Shown: in pieces, positions 7,969 to 17,056 of the stretch | How positions within the stretch are numbered: position 1 is the stretch's first letter | How the letters are laid out: each line of letters starts with the position of its first letter | NCBI GenBank assembly: GCA_022825195.1 | Contig: JAJDYL010000154.1 | Location: 1 to 40,521, forward strand | Reading direction: 5' to 3' | Length of the DNA: 40,521 bases | DNA from: Alphaproteobacteria bacterium | GTDB lineage: Bacteria > Pseudomonadota > Alphaproteobacteria > Bin95 | Notes under the pieces: generated by a model | The model's database searches: none | What the model was told of the DNA's origin: nothing | The model's input: only the letters and a program-made list of their open reading frames with translations | Translations under genes and position numbers: made by a program

Positions 7969-9307
7969 GCGCGCGGGCCGCCTTCGCCTGCGCGCGGGCC
8001 ATCGCCGGCGCCTCTCCCGTATAGCGCGCCGGGTCCAGCAGTTCAGCCACGCGCGGCGCATCGAGATGGGCGGCGATCTCCGGGTTCGCGGCCAGCAGGT
8101 CGGGGAACCGGCCTTCGCCCCGCGCCGCCGCCTGGGCCGACTCGTAGATGACATCGTGCGCTTCCTGCCGGCCGAGCGTCTCGCCGAGCGCAAGCATCAG
8201 CGGCTCCGCCATGATGAGGCCGTCGGACAGGTCGAGATTGGCGCGCATCCGCTCCGGCTTCACCGTCAGGCCTTCCATGATGGCGACGAGGCGGGAGAGC
8301 ATGTCGCCTGCGCCGACGCAGGCCTGCTCCAGCCCCCGGCGGATCAGCATGGAGGTGGCCCGGTCCGCCTCGTGCTCGGTCTGCATGCCCTCCAGCACCA
8401 GCGGCAGGGCGGCGCGCACCTGTGCCGCGGCGGCGACGACATCCTGGCTGAGGATCGGATTGCGCTTCTGCGGCATGGTGGAAGAGCCGACCGTGCCGCG
8501 CGGCACCGGCTCCTCCAGTTCGCCGAACTCCTGCTTCATGGCGGTATAGACCTCGCGCCCGATCTTGGCCGAGGTCGAGGCCAGCAGGGCCAGCATCGCC
8601 ACATACTCGCCGAAATGGTCGCCCTGGGTGCGGGACGGCACGGGCATCGAGCCCATCCCCAGATGCCGGGCCATGCGCTCCTGCACGCGGAAGCCGTGCG
8701 CGCCGAAGGAGGCGAGCGTGCCCGCAGCCCCGCCCAGCATGGCGACGAAGGTGCGCCCTTCCAGGCCGCGCAGCCGCTCGACATGGCGGGCCATCTCGTC
8801 GATCCACACCGCGACCTTGGCGCCGAACGTGGTCGGCACGGCGTGCTGGCCGTGCGTGCGGCCCGGCAGGGCGGCGTCCGCCCAGTCTTCCGCCAGGCCC
8901 GCCATCGCCGCGAGCAGGCGCCCGATCTGGCCGAGCAGCACGCCATGTACCTGCCGGAGCAGCAGCAGGTCGCCGGTCTGCACGATGTTCTGCGTGGTGG
9001 CGCCCCAGTGCACATACTTGCCGGCGTCGCCCTCGCAGAGTTCCGAGAGCTCCCAGACGAGCGGCACCAGCTGGTGCGCCGTCCGCCGGAACCCTTCGGC
9101 CAGGCTCTCCCGGTCGATCAGTTCCAGCTTCGCCTTGGCCGCGATCTCGTCTGCCGCTTCCTGCGGAATCATGCCGAGATCGGCCTCGGCGCGGGCCAGC
9201 GCCGCCTCCACATCGAGCCAGGCCTGCCACCGCGCTTCGAGATGAAACAGGGCGCGGATGCCCGGATCCGGGATGCGCAGGTCGGTCGGATTGACGGTCG
9301 CGGTCAT
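7946..9307 (-). CDS. Fumarase/aspartase-superfamily lyase (adenylosuccinate lyase / carboxymuconate cycloisomerase type)
   Basis: A 453-residue protein with the superfamily's three conserved blocks: VHWGATTQNIVQT (residues near 95-110), GRTHGQHAVPTTFG (His in the substrate-binding block) and the signature GSSTMPQKRNP with the catalytic Ser loop. Overall it is closest in look to 3-carboxy-cis,cis-muconate lactonizing enzymes (PcaB) and stand-alone adenylosuccinate-lyase-like proteins. No other beta-ketoadipate pathway gene is present, so a pcaB name is not justified. Superfamily members catalyse anti-elimination of fumarate or the reverse addition. It is divergent from an aspartate dehydrogenase gene, so an N-substituted aspartate substrate is possible (inference). 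An AGAGG ribosome site precedes the ATG. Confidence 0.85.
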   Translation of the reverse strand: MTATVNPTDLRIPDPGIRALFHLEARWQAWLDVEAALARAEADLGMIPQEAADEIAAKAKLELIDRESLAEGFRRTAHQLVPLVWELSELCEGDAGKYVHWGATTQNIVQTGDLLLLRQVHGVLLGQIGRLLAAMAGLAEDWADAALPGRTHGQHAVPTTFGAKVAVWIDEMARHVERLRGLEGRTFVAMLGGAAGTLASFGAHGFRVQERMARHLGMGSMPVPSRTQGDHFGEYVAMLALLASTSAKIGREVYTAMKQEFGELEEPVPRGTVGSSTMPQKRNPILSQDVVAAAAQVRAALPLVLEGMQTEHEADRATSMLIRRGLEQACVGAGDMLSRLVAIMEGLTVKPERMRANLDLSDGLIMAEPLMLALGETLGRQEAHDVIYESAQAAARGEGRFPDLLAANPEIAAHLDAPRVAELLDPARYTGEAPAMARAQAKAARALSLELRR

Positions 9308-9387
9308 CGCATGCCTCTTCGTTCAGCCGGGCCGGACGATGCGCTAGACTTTCCCTGGCGGCAAGCGCCGGAAAGGGCGGGACGAAC

Positions 9388-10194
9388 ATGACGCTTCGGG
9401 TAGGCATAGGCGGCTTCGGGACGATCGGCCGGCAGGTGGCCGCGGCCATCGACGGGGGCATCGAGGGCCTCGCGCTCGCCGCCGTATCGGCGCGGGACGC
9501 GGCCCGCGCGGTGGCGCGGCAGGCGGAGTTTCGCGCGCCCGCGCCGGTCGTTTCCCTGGGCGAACTGGCGGCCTGCTCCGACCTTGTGCTGGAATGCGCG
9601 CCGGCCGCCGTGTTCGAGGATGTCGCGCTGCCCGCCATCGAGGCGGCGCGGATCTTCATGCCGACCAGCGTCGGCGCGCTGCTGCCGCGCATGCACCTTG
9701 TGGACCGCGCGAAGGAGACCGGCGCCCGGATCGTCGTGCCGACGGGCGCGCTGCTCGGCCTCGACGCCGTCAAGGCGGCGGCGGAGGGGACCATCCACCG
9801 CGTGACCATGGTGACGCGGAAACCGCCGGGCGGGCTCGCCGGCGCGCCCTACCTGGTCGAGAACGGTATCGGGGTGGACGGCCTGACGGAGGCGAAATGC
9901 GTCTTCAGGGGCAGCGCACGGGACGGCGCGCGGGGCTTTCCCGCCAATGTCAACGTCGCCGCCGCGCTCTCGCTCGCCGGCATCGGGCCCGACCGCACGG
10001 AGCTGGAAATCTGGGCGGACCCGGCCGTGGACCGCAACCAGCACCGGATAGAGGTCGAGGCCGATGCCGTGCGCTTCACGCTCGAGATCGCAGGCGTCCC
10101 CACCGAGGAAAACCCGCGCACCGGCAGGATCGTCGCCCCGAGCGTGATCGCCTGCCTGAAGAGCCTCACCCAGACGCTCCGGGTCGGGACCTGA
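9388..10194 (+). CDS. L-aspartate dehydrogenase family protein (NadX-like)
   Basis: A 268-residue protein. The N-terminal Rossmann fold has GIGGFGTIGRQVAAAI, with a G-x-G-x-x-G-x-x-G-like NAD(P) loop at residues 6-16. SVGALL and VPTGALLGLDAV follow. A C-terminal aspartate dehydrogenase domain runs from FPANVNVAAALSLAG through DRNQHRIEVEADA to ENPRTGRIVAPSVIACL, with the His of the DRNQHR block as the likely catalytic residue. It oxidises L-aspartate to iminosuccinate/oxaloacetate, feeding NAD synthesis or aspartate catabolism. No nadA or nadC is nearby, so a catabolic role is as likely. It is divergent from the lyase gene with an 80-base gap. A GGGCGGGA ribosome site lies before the ATG. Confidence 0.85.
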   Translation: MTLRVGIGGFGTIGRQVAAAIDGGIEGLALAAVSARDAARAVARQAEFRAPAPVVSLGELAACSDLVLECAPAAVFEDVALPAIEAARIFMPTSVGALLPRMHLVDRAKETGARIVVPTGALLGLDAVKAAAEGTIHRVTMVTRKPPGGLAGAPYLVENGIGVDGLTEAKCVFRGSARDGARGFPANVNVAAALSLAGIGPDRTELEIWADPAVDRNQHRIEVEADAVRFTLEIAGVPTEENPRTGRIVAPSVIACLKSLTQTLRVGT

Positions 10195-10221
10195 CGGCGG
10201 TCCCGCGCGCCGGCGCACCGG

Positions 10222-13200
10222 CTATGGATCGGCCTTGCCGTCCGGGCGCCCGTCCGGGTTCCGGTCGCGGCCGTCCACCCCCAGCAGGGGGCCGAACAGG
10301 TCTCTTAGGAAGCCCGGCGCGAGAACGGTGAGCGGATTGACCCTGGTCCGGGGGTCGTCGAGGTTGCCGGACAGTTCGTAGCTGGCGGCGAACAGGCCTT
10401 CGCCGCCGCCGGTCAGCAAGTCTCCGAGCACGGGAATTTTGCGCAGGACCCGGCTGACGTAATAGACCGGAACCAGCACGCCGCGTATCGCAACCGTGTC
10501 CCGGTCCCGGTCGAAGTCTCCGCGAAAGGTGACGCCGATGGAGCCGCCGAAGGCCCGTCCCGGACCGACTCCGATCCGGCGGTCGTCCAGCTTGAACGGC
10601 GCCTCCAGCCGCTCGAAACTGAGGCCTGCATCGCTGGACAGGGCGTCGCCGATGCCCGTCAGCGACGCCGCGGCGAGAAGGCGCGTCAGAACCGGCGCGT
10701 CCTTGATCCGGAAATCCTTGATGACCACCGAGCCGTCGAGGCTCTCCGTTTCCCCGGCGGGACCCTCCGCGTTCAGACGGAGCCGCCCGCCCCGCATGTT
10801 GCGGTACCAGCCGAGCGCCTCAAGCAAGGCGCCGGTGTCGTCCGCACGGATGCGCAATCCGGCCTTCTCCGCTTCCGGCCGGAGCGCGAGCGAGACAGCG
10901 CGGCCGTTGGCCGTTTGCGCTTCCGCCACGACTTCCATCCGCCGCTTCCCGTCCATCCGGACCTGCGCGTTGAGCCCCTGGACGGGCACATCGCCTCCGA
11001 GCCAGGCCCGGTCCGTCTCCAGGCGAATGGCAAGACGGGCCAGCCCTTCCCGCTCGCCCTCCTCACCGTCCTCCCGACGCAGGTAGCGGGACAGATCGAT
11101 GCTCGGACCCTTGGCGGCGATGGATATCAGGCCGTCCGGCCGCGGCTGGACGCTGACTGCGAGATCGGTTCGCTCCCCGAGCCGCAACCGGTCCAGCGAC
11201 CCTCCGACAAGCCGGTTGGCGGCGAGGTCGAAGCGGCCCCTGCCGGCAAATTCGAGGCCCGGCCCCGCTGCGGCGATCGAATGCGCTTCGAGCACGCCGT
11301 CGGACCCGCGGCCGATGTCCGCCTCCAGCCAGGCCGGTTCGCCGGCCGGCTTCGTCCACCCCAACCGCTCCAGCAGGATGGCGCTGTCGGCGAGGCCCGC
11401 CCTGACCTTGTATCCCGTTCTTCCGTCGCGAAATTCGGTTGCCCCGATGTCGATCTCGACAGGACCGTCGACATAGGGCGCCAGTTCGAAACCGAGGCGC
11501 GCGCGACTGTCTTCATCGAGGACCGTGTGCAACCTGTAGCCGGTTTCCACCGGTTCGCTGTCCGGGAAACGCCGCTCGAAATCGAATGAAGCCGGGCGCC
11601 CGTCGAGCGAGCCGCCGCCGGAAACGGCGACATGCTTCTTGTCCACCTTCACTTCGATCCGCGCGTCTTCGAGGTTCGTCTTGAGCGCCGCAACGGGCAG
11701 GCGGACCCGGGCGGCCTCGCCTTCCGCCCCGACCTCGATATCGTCGAAGGCCAGCGCGGCGAGAAGCGGCAGGCCCACGCGGAGACGGAATCGGGCATCG
11801 CCCCGGACCGCGGCCGGGTCCAGCTGCAATTCCGCGGCATAGCCGAGCGGCTCGCGGTCCAGCACTTCGAGAATGCCGTTCAATGGCCCTTCGAACCGCA
11901 CATCCGCCGCCAGCCTGGAGGGCGGCTTGTCGCGGTCGAGGCCGGTAAATTTCACATTGCCGCCGGCGACCCGGATGCCGCGGTATCTTCCCCCCGACAG
12001 CGTCAGCGCAAACGTTTGCGTATCGAAAGCGGCGGTGCCGCCGATGTCCTCGAAGGACGGGAGCGGGCGCCAATAGCGCGCCTTGACCCCCGAAAAGGAC
12101 AGGCTGCCGTCGATATCGGGCGTTCCGAGGTCGAGGCCGGGCCCGGCGGCAAGGTCGGCATCGACAACGATCCGGGCCTCGTCCACCCGGCCCTGGCTCA
12201 GGTTGGACAGGATCCATTCCCGGGCGCCCTGCGTCCCCATGCCCTGCGGCCACAGAAGGCGGAAATCGTCCACCGGGATGGCCGCCGCCCCGGCCTCCAG
12301 ATGCACTCTCCATCCGGACTTCAGCCGCTTGCCGGAGCCGCTGGCGCTCACGCGGCCGCGGTCCAATTCCAGATCCAGGCTCTCTATCAGCACCTGCCCG
12401 GCCGCGAGGTCCGCCTGGAGAAGGACGCCGCCGCCCGCGACCGCGACGCCTTCCGACTCCGGGCCGGCGACCCGCAGCCTGCCGGCGCCGACGGTCAGCC
12501 CCGCGTCCAGCGTCGCCGGGCGGAAGTTCGAATCGAACCCCCAGGTCACGGTGCCCGACACCGGCGCGTCCAGGGCATTCGCAGCGGCGAAACGGGGCGG
12601 CAGGACCGGAAACAGCAGCGCGGGCGGCACATTTTCGAGGTGCGTGAAGGCCGACAGCGTTCCGTCCTGGCGCGCTCCTCCGCCGGTCAGCCGGGCGGTA
12701 TGTCCGAGCGCCTTGACCTCGACCGTCTCGATCTCGAGCCGCGCAAGCCCGTCGATGGCGCGGGCAACGATCGCGATCCCGTCCACCGGAACGCTGCGCC
12801 CGGAGTCCTCCGGGTCCACGATAGCGCCGCCGGCCCCCTGCAGATGGACGCCGAGCGCGACCGCATCGAGGCCGGCGTCCAGATGGACCGAGACATCGCC
12901 GCTCAGCGGCGTGGTCAGGTGCCGGAGCAACGCCAGCGCCGGATGCGCCTGCGCGACGGTCCGGGGGCTCAGTCCGTGAAGCCGGGCGGAAAGCGAAGGA
13001 CCCCCCGCCTCGCCGGACGGCGACAGGGTGAAGCCGATGTCCGCCTCCGCTTCGCCCAGGCGCAGCGAGGCGGCTCCTTCCGCGACCGTGCCTTCCGGAG
13101 CGTCCCGGAACACCATGTCGAGCCGGGGCACGCTCCATTCCGCCTCCATCACGTCGTCGACCACGGTCAGCGCCGCCCGGCGCACCCCGAACTCCGACAG

Positions 13201-13695
13201 GCCGGGCATTCCGGCCGCCGCGCCCGGGACCAGGAGCCCCCGCAGGTCGATTTCCCGTCGATTGCCCTCTGCTTCCCCTCCCTCCACGGCAAGGAGAACG
13301 ATGGCGCCGTCCGTCCGGCGGCGGACGGTCGCCCGGACGCCGAGGAGTTCGATGTCGCGCGGCACGACCCGGCCGCTGAGGAGCTGCCCGGCATCGAGCG
13401 CGAATTCCAGTCCCTGCGCCTCTACCAGCGGCGTGCCTTCCAGGTTCACGACCCGCGCCTCGGAGACGTTGAAACGCAGCAGCCGCTGCCAGCCGGCCCA
13501 GCTGGCCTCGACCGACTCGAACTCGACGCGGTAGCCGTTTTGCGGACGGGACAGGGCCGTTTCGACATGCGGCGCCAGCAGTGCGAGATTCACCGGCCCG
13601 TGGGAAAGGCGCCACGCTGCGGCAGCCGCCAAGGCTGCAATGACGACTGCCAGGGCCGCCAATGTCCACAGGACGTGCCGGGGCCTTACCCGCAA
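10222..13695 (-). CDS. AsmA-like/YhdP-type (DUF3971) envelope protein
   Basis: An 1157-residue protein with one N-terminal membrane anchor (about residues 9-28, VLWTLAALAVVIAALAAAAAW) followed by a long, low-complexity beta-rich chain. Stretches such as ASWAGWQRLLRFNVSEARVVN and a C-terminal block of the type ITGIGDALSSDAGLSFERLEAPF are typical of the AsmA-like C-terminal region of YhdP/TamB-like bridge proteins. These proteins span the periplasm and are thought to move phospholipid between the inner and outer membranes. Start: TTG at 13695 preceded by CGGAG about 8 bases upstream; no in-frame ATG nearby fits better. It is divergent from glnE with about 50 bases between them. The plus-strand gene upstream (aspartate dehydrogenase) converges on it with a 27-base gap. 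Confidence 0.85.
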   Translation of the reverse strand: MRVRPRHVLWTLAALAVVIAALAAAAAWRLSHGPVNLALLAPHVETALSRPQNGYRVEFESVEASWAGWQRLLRFNVSEARVVNLEGTPLVEAQGLEFALDAGQLLSGRVVPRDIELLGVRATVRRRTDGAIVLLAVEGGEAEGNRREIDLRGLLVPGAAAGMPGLSEFGVRRAALTVVDDVMEAEWSVPRLDMVFRDAPEGTVAEGAASLRLGEAEADIGFTLSPSGEAGGPSLSARLHGLSPRTVAQAHPALALLRHLTTPLSGDVSVHLDAGLDAVALGVHLQGAGGAIVDPEDSGRSVPVDGIAIVARAIDGLARLEIETVEVKALGHTARLTGGGARQDGTLSAFTHLENVPPALLFPVLPPRFAAANALDAPVSGTVTWGFDSNFRPATLDAGLTVGAGRLRVAGPESEGVAVAGGGVLLQADLAAGQVLIESLDLELDRGRVSASGSGKRLKSGWRVHLEAGAAAIPVDDFRLLWPQGMGTQGAREWILSNLSQGRVDEARIVVDADLAAGPGLDLGTPDIDGSLSFSGVKARYWRPLPSFEDIGGTAAFDTQTFALTLSGGRYRGIRVAGGNVKFTGLDRDKPPSRLAADVRFEGPLNGILEVLDREPLGYAAELQLDPAAVRGDARFRLRVGLPLLAALAFDDIEVGAEGEAARVRLPVAALKTNLEDARIEVKVDKKHVAVSGGGSLDGRPASFDFERRFPDSEPVETGYRLHTVLDEDSRARLGFELAPYVDGPVEIDIGATEFRDGRTGYKVRAGLADSAILLERLGWTKPAGEPAWLEADIGRGSDGVLEAHSIAAAGPGLEFAGRGRFDLAANRLVGGSLDRLRLGERTDLAVSVQPRPDGLISIAAKGPSIDLSRYLRREDGEEGEREGLARLAIRLETDRAWLGGDVPVQGLNAQVRMDGKRRMEVVAEAQTANGRAVSLALRPEAEKAGLRIRADDTGALLEALGWYRNMRGGRLRLNAEGPAGETESLDGSVVIKDFRIKDAPVLTRLLAAASLTGIGDALSSDAGLSFERLEAPFKLDDRRIGVGPGRAFGGSIGVTFRGDFDRDRDTVAIRGVLVPVYYVSRVLRKIPVLGDLLTGGGEGLFAASYELSGNLDDPRTRVNPLTVLAPGFLRDLFGPLLGVDGRDRNPDGRPDGKADP

Positions 13696-13744
13696 TGCGC
13701 CGCTCCGCTTGACCGGACCTCACTATATGGGACCTATGGGAAGA

Positions 13745-16585
13745 ATGACGACCGCAGACAACAACCCGGAGCCGACCGACCCGGAATTGACCGCCCGGCG
13801 GCTGGACGACTGGCGCGCGCGGGTCGGCGCACTGGACCGGGACACGGCCAGGGGCCGGGCCATATGGGCGGCGCTGGGCTCCAGCCCGTTCCTCGCCGAT
13901 TGCCTGCTCAGGTTCCCCGATTTTGCGCGCGAACTCGCCGCGGAAGGACCCGACGGGCCGGTCCGGGACCTGTTCGCCCGGTTGCGGGACCTTCCGGCCG
14001 ACTGCGATACGCGCCGATGGATGCGGTGTCTCAGGGAAGACCGCGCCCGGCTGGCAGCGGCGGTGGCCATTGCCGACATCGCCGGGGAATGGCCTCTGGA
14101 GCGGGTGACCGGGACCCTGAGCGATTTCGCGGCGGCTGCGCTGGATGCCGCCGTCCGCCACCTGCTGGCCACCGGACGCGATTTCAACGGCGCCGGGCCG
14201 GAAGGATCGGGCATCGTCGTTCTCGGCATGGGCAAGCTCGGCGCCGGCGAGCTCAACTATTCGAGCGACGTCGATATCGTGCTCATCTACGACGAAGAGG
14301 TTGCGCCGTTGCGCCGGCGGGACCGGGCCGGGCAGGCCATGGTCCGGTTCGCCCGCGACCTCGTGCACCTGCTGCAGGAGCGCACCGCGGACGGCTATGT
14401 GGTGCGCGTCGATCTGCGGCTGCGCCCCGATCCCGCATCCACGCCGCTGGCGGTTCCGATCCGGGCTGCCGAGGCCTACTACGAGAGCATGGGCCAGAAT
14501 TGGGAGCGGGCCGCCATGCTGAAAGCCCGCCCGGTGGCCGGCGACCTCGCTGCGGGCCACGCCTTCCTGGACTATATCCGCCCCTTCGTCTGGCGCCGCA
14601 GCCTCGACTTCTGGGCGATCCGGGACATCCATTCGATCAAGCGCCAGATTCACGCCCACCGCGGCCACGATGCGCTGGCGGTGGCGGGGCATAATGTGAA
14701 GCTCGGACGCGGCGGAATCCGCGAGATCGAGTTCTACGTCCAGACGCAGCAGCTCATCTGGGGCGGACGCGACCCGGCGCTGCGCGTGCGCCCGACCTGC
14801 GAAGCGCTGGAAGCGCTCGTCTCGTCGGGCCATGTCGAGCGCGGCGCGGCCGACAGGCTCCAGGGCGCATACCGGTTCCTGCGCAGCGTCGAGCACCGCA
14901 TCCAGATGGTCGACGACCGCCAGACCCACGAATTGCCCGGCAAAACGGGACTCGGCGGCTTTGCGCGCTTCATGGGTTACGGCAGCGAAAGCGGCTTTTC
15001 GGAAGCCCTGCTCCACCATCTGACGACCGTCCAGCAGCTATACGACAAGCTGTTCTCCGACGCGGACACGCTCGCCGAACCGGGCAATCTGGTGTTCACC
15101 GGCACCGATCCCGACCCCGGAACGACGGCCACCCTGACAGAACTGGGATTCGCCGATCCGCAGCGCGTTTTCGAGATCGTGCGCGCATGGCATTCGGGGT
15201 CCATCCGGGCCACGCGCAGCGAGAGAGCGCGCGAAATCCTGACCGAGCTCGTCCCCGCCCTGCTGAAGGCCCTCTCGGCCGCGCACGGGCCGGACCGCGC
15301 GCTGGTGGATTTCGACCGGTTCCTGTCCCGGCTGCCGCTCGGAATCCCGGTGTTCGCAATGTTCCAGGCCAACCCGCAACTCATCGACCTGGTTGCCGAG
15401 GTGCTCGGGAATTCGCCCTTTCTCGCCGAACACATGACCCACCACCCGGCCGTGCTCGAAGGCATCCTCGCCGGCAGCTCGGTCGCCGACAGCCCGGTAC
15501 GCGACGAGTTGAGGAGCGCGCTTCGGGTTGCGCAGACCTACCAGGACGTTCTCGACGCCGTGCGGCGCTGGGCGAACGATGCGCGCTTCAATGTCGGCGT
15601 CGGCCTTCTTCGCGGCCGGTGTACGCCGTGGGAAGCCGGCACGAGCCTCTCCGAAATCGCGGACGCCACCGTCGAAGCGCTGCTGGCCTCCACCCTGGAG
15701 GAATTCAGCGGGCGCCACGGCAAGGTCCCCGGAGGCGGTCTCGCCATCCTGGCATACGGAAAATGGGGAAGCGGGGACCTTACGCTGGGCTCCGATCTCG
15801 ACCTGGTTGCGGTCTATGACGCCCCCGGGGAAGCGACGCATTCGGACGGCCCGAAACCCTTGTGGGCCTCGACTTACTTCAATCGGCTGATGCAACGCCT
15901 TCAGACAGCGATCACCGCCCAGACGGGAGAGGGACGGCTGTTCGAGGTCGATCTGCGCCTCAGGCCGTCCGGGGCGGACGGGCCGCTTGCCACCCATGTC
16001 GACGGGTTCGACCGCTACCAGAAGGAGAATGCCTGGACCTGGGAGCATCTGGCGCTTGTCAGGTCCCGTGTCGCGGTCGGCCCGCCGCGACTGGCGGCGA
16101 GACTGGACGCCATACGCATGGAAATCCTGGCGCAGCCGCATTGCGGGCTGCGCCGCTCCGTTCGCGAGATGCGGGCAAAGATGTCGGCGCAGCGCAAGGC
16201 CAACGAGCCCTTCGACCTCAAACACCGCCCCGGCGGCCTCATCGACCTGGAATTCCTGGCGCAATATCTGGCGCTGGAGCATGCCGCCCGCCACCCGTCC
16301 GTAGCGGAGCGCTCGGCGGCCGGCATCTTCAACGCGGCGGCGGCAGCCGGGATCGAAAGCGGTCCCGCGCCCTGGGAAGACCTCGCGGCCGCGGCCCGGC
16401 GGCTGGCGGGCTTGCAGGCCCTGTTCCGCCTGTCCGGCGCGTCGCCGCCGGATCGGATGCCGGCGCTGGCCCGGCTTGCCGCGGAGCTGTGCGACTGTCC
16501 CGACTTCGCCGGCGTGCAGGAACGGATCGAAGAGGACGGCATTCTGACCCGCAGCTTCTTCCAGCATCATCTTGGGGAAAGGTAG
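13745..16585 (+). CDS. glnE: Bifunctional glutamine synthetase adenylyltransferase/adenylyl-removing enzyme
   Basis: A 946-residue protein from the chosen start, essentially the family's usual length. Two nucleotidyltransferase domains are evident: GMGKLGAGELNYSSDVDIV starting near residue 161 (de-adenylylation half) and AYGKWGSGDLTLGSDLDLV near residue 671 (adenylylation half). Each carries the G-S/G-D-x-D metal-binding pattern. GRGGIREIEFYVQTQQLIWG and RPGGLIDLEFLAQYLAL are the matching PII-uridylyltransferase-like helical domains. The enzyme attaches or removes AMP on glutamine synthetase in response to nitrogen status via PII. The frame is open further 5' to 13640, but those residues overlap the divergent gene. 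The ATGs at 13727, 13736 and 13745 are the realistic starts; 13745 is preceded by GGGAAGA. bcp follows after 6 bases. Confidence 0.95.
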   Translation: MTTADNNPEPTDPELTARRLDDWRARVGALDRDTARGRAIWAALGSSPFLADCLLRFPDFARELAAEGPDGPVRDLFARLRDLPADCDTRRWMRCLREDRARLAAAVAIADIAGEWPLERVTGTLSDFAAAALDAAVRHLLATGRDFNGAGPEGSGIVVLGMGKLGAGELNYSSDVDIVLIYDEEVAPLRRRDRAGQAMVRFARDLVHLLQERTADGYVVRVDLRLRPDPASTPLAVPIRAAEAYYESMGQNWERAAMLKARPVAGDLAAGHAFLDYIRPFVWRRSLDFWAIRDIHSIKRQIHAHRGHDALAVAGHNVKLGRGGIREIEFYVQTQQLIWGGRDPALRVRPTCEALEALVSSGHVERGAADRLQGAYRFLRSVEHRIQMVDDRQTHELPGKTGLGGFARFMGYGSESGFSEALLHHLTTVQQLYDKLFSDADTLAEPGNLVFTGTDPDPGTTATLTELGFADPQRVFEIVRAWHSGSIRATRSERAREILTELVPALLKALSAAHGPDRALVDFDRFLSRLPLGIPVFAMFQANPQLIDLVAEVLGNSPFLAEHMTHHPAVLEGILAGSSVADSPVRDELRSALRVAQTYQDVLDAVRRWANDARFNVGVGLLRGRCTPWEAGTSLSEIADATVEALLASTLEEFSGRHGKVPGGGLAILAYGKWGSGDLTLGSDLDLVAVYDAPGEATHSDGPKPLWASTYFNRLMQRLQTAITAQTGEGRLFEVDLRLRPSGADGPLATHVDGFDRYQKENAWTWEHLALVRSRVAVGPPRLAARLDAIRMEILAQPHCGLRRSVREMRAKMSAQRKANEPFDLKHRPGGLIDLEFLAQYLALEHAARHPSVAERSAAGIFNAAAAAGIESGPAPWEDLAAAARRLAGLQALFRLSGASPPDRMPALARLAAELCDCPDFAGVQERIEEDGILTRSFFQHHLGER

Positions 16586-16591
16586 GACGAC

Positions 16592-17056
16592 ATGACCCTG
16601 AACATCGGCGATCCGGCTCCGGACTTCGAACTGCCCGCCGACGGCGGCGGCAGGGTCGCGCTCAGCGACTACCGGGGACGGAAACTGGTGCTCTACTTCT
16701 ATCCGCGCGACGACACGCCAGGCTGCACGACGCAGGCGCAGGCGTTTCGGGACGCGCTGGACGATTTCGACCGGGCGGGCGCCGCGATCCTCGGCGTATC
16801 CCCGGACACGCCGGCGAAGCATGACCGCTTCAAGGCGAAGCACGCGCTGACCTTCCCGCTCGGCTCGGACGAGGACCATGCGGTCGCCGAAGCCTATGAG
16901 GTGTGGGTCGAGAAGCGCATGTACGGCCGCACCTATATGGGGATCGAGCGCTCGACCTTCCTGATCGACGAGGACGGGCGGATTGCGCGGGACTGGCGCA
17001 AGGTGCGCGTCAAGGGCCACGCCCGGGCCGTGCTCGACGCCCTCACCGGCGATTGA
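16592..17056 (+). CDS. bcp: Peroxiredoxin, BCP/PrxQ family, lacking the usual resolving cysteine
   Basis: A 154-residue thiol peroxidase of the BCP family. The peroxidatic Cys45 lies in DDTPGCTTQAQAFRD. Position 50, where E. coli BCP has its second cysteine, is Gln, and Cys45 is the only cysteine in the protein. It must therefore work as a 1-Cys enzyme, reduced directly by an external thiol. PxxxTPGC and the WVEKRMYGRTYMGIERSTFLID C-terminal block are typical. It follows glnE by 6 bases, a common alphaproteobacterial order, and is probably cotranscribed. Its last 14 bases overlap the 3' end of the convergent MFS gene. Confidence 0.95.
   Translation: MTLNIGDPAPDFELPADGGGRVALSDYRGRKLVLYFYPRDDTPGCTTQAQAFRDALDDFDRAGAAILGVSPDTPAKHDRFKAKHALTFPLGSDEDHAVAEAYEVWVEKRMYGRTYMGIERSTFLIDEDGRIARDWRKVRVKGHARAVLDALTGD

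Noticed and set aside
7808..9391. Plus-strand open frame of about 527 codons
   Set aside because: Antisense to the lyase, which has the GSSTMPQKRNP signature in the correct frame.
11632..14694. Plus-strand open frame of about 1020 codons
   Set aside because: Antisense to the AsmA-like gene and out of frame with glnE; the composition is that of a GC-rich antisense shadow.
11513..15019. Minus-strand open frame of about 1168 codons across yhdP-like and glnE
   Set aside because: Repetitive Arg/Gly/Pro composition, no domain; it is an off-frame shadow of the envelope protein gene and the antisense of glnE in GC-rich DNA.
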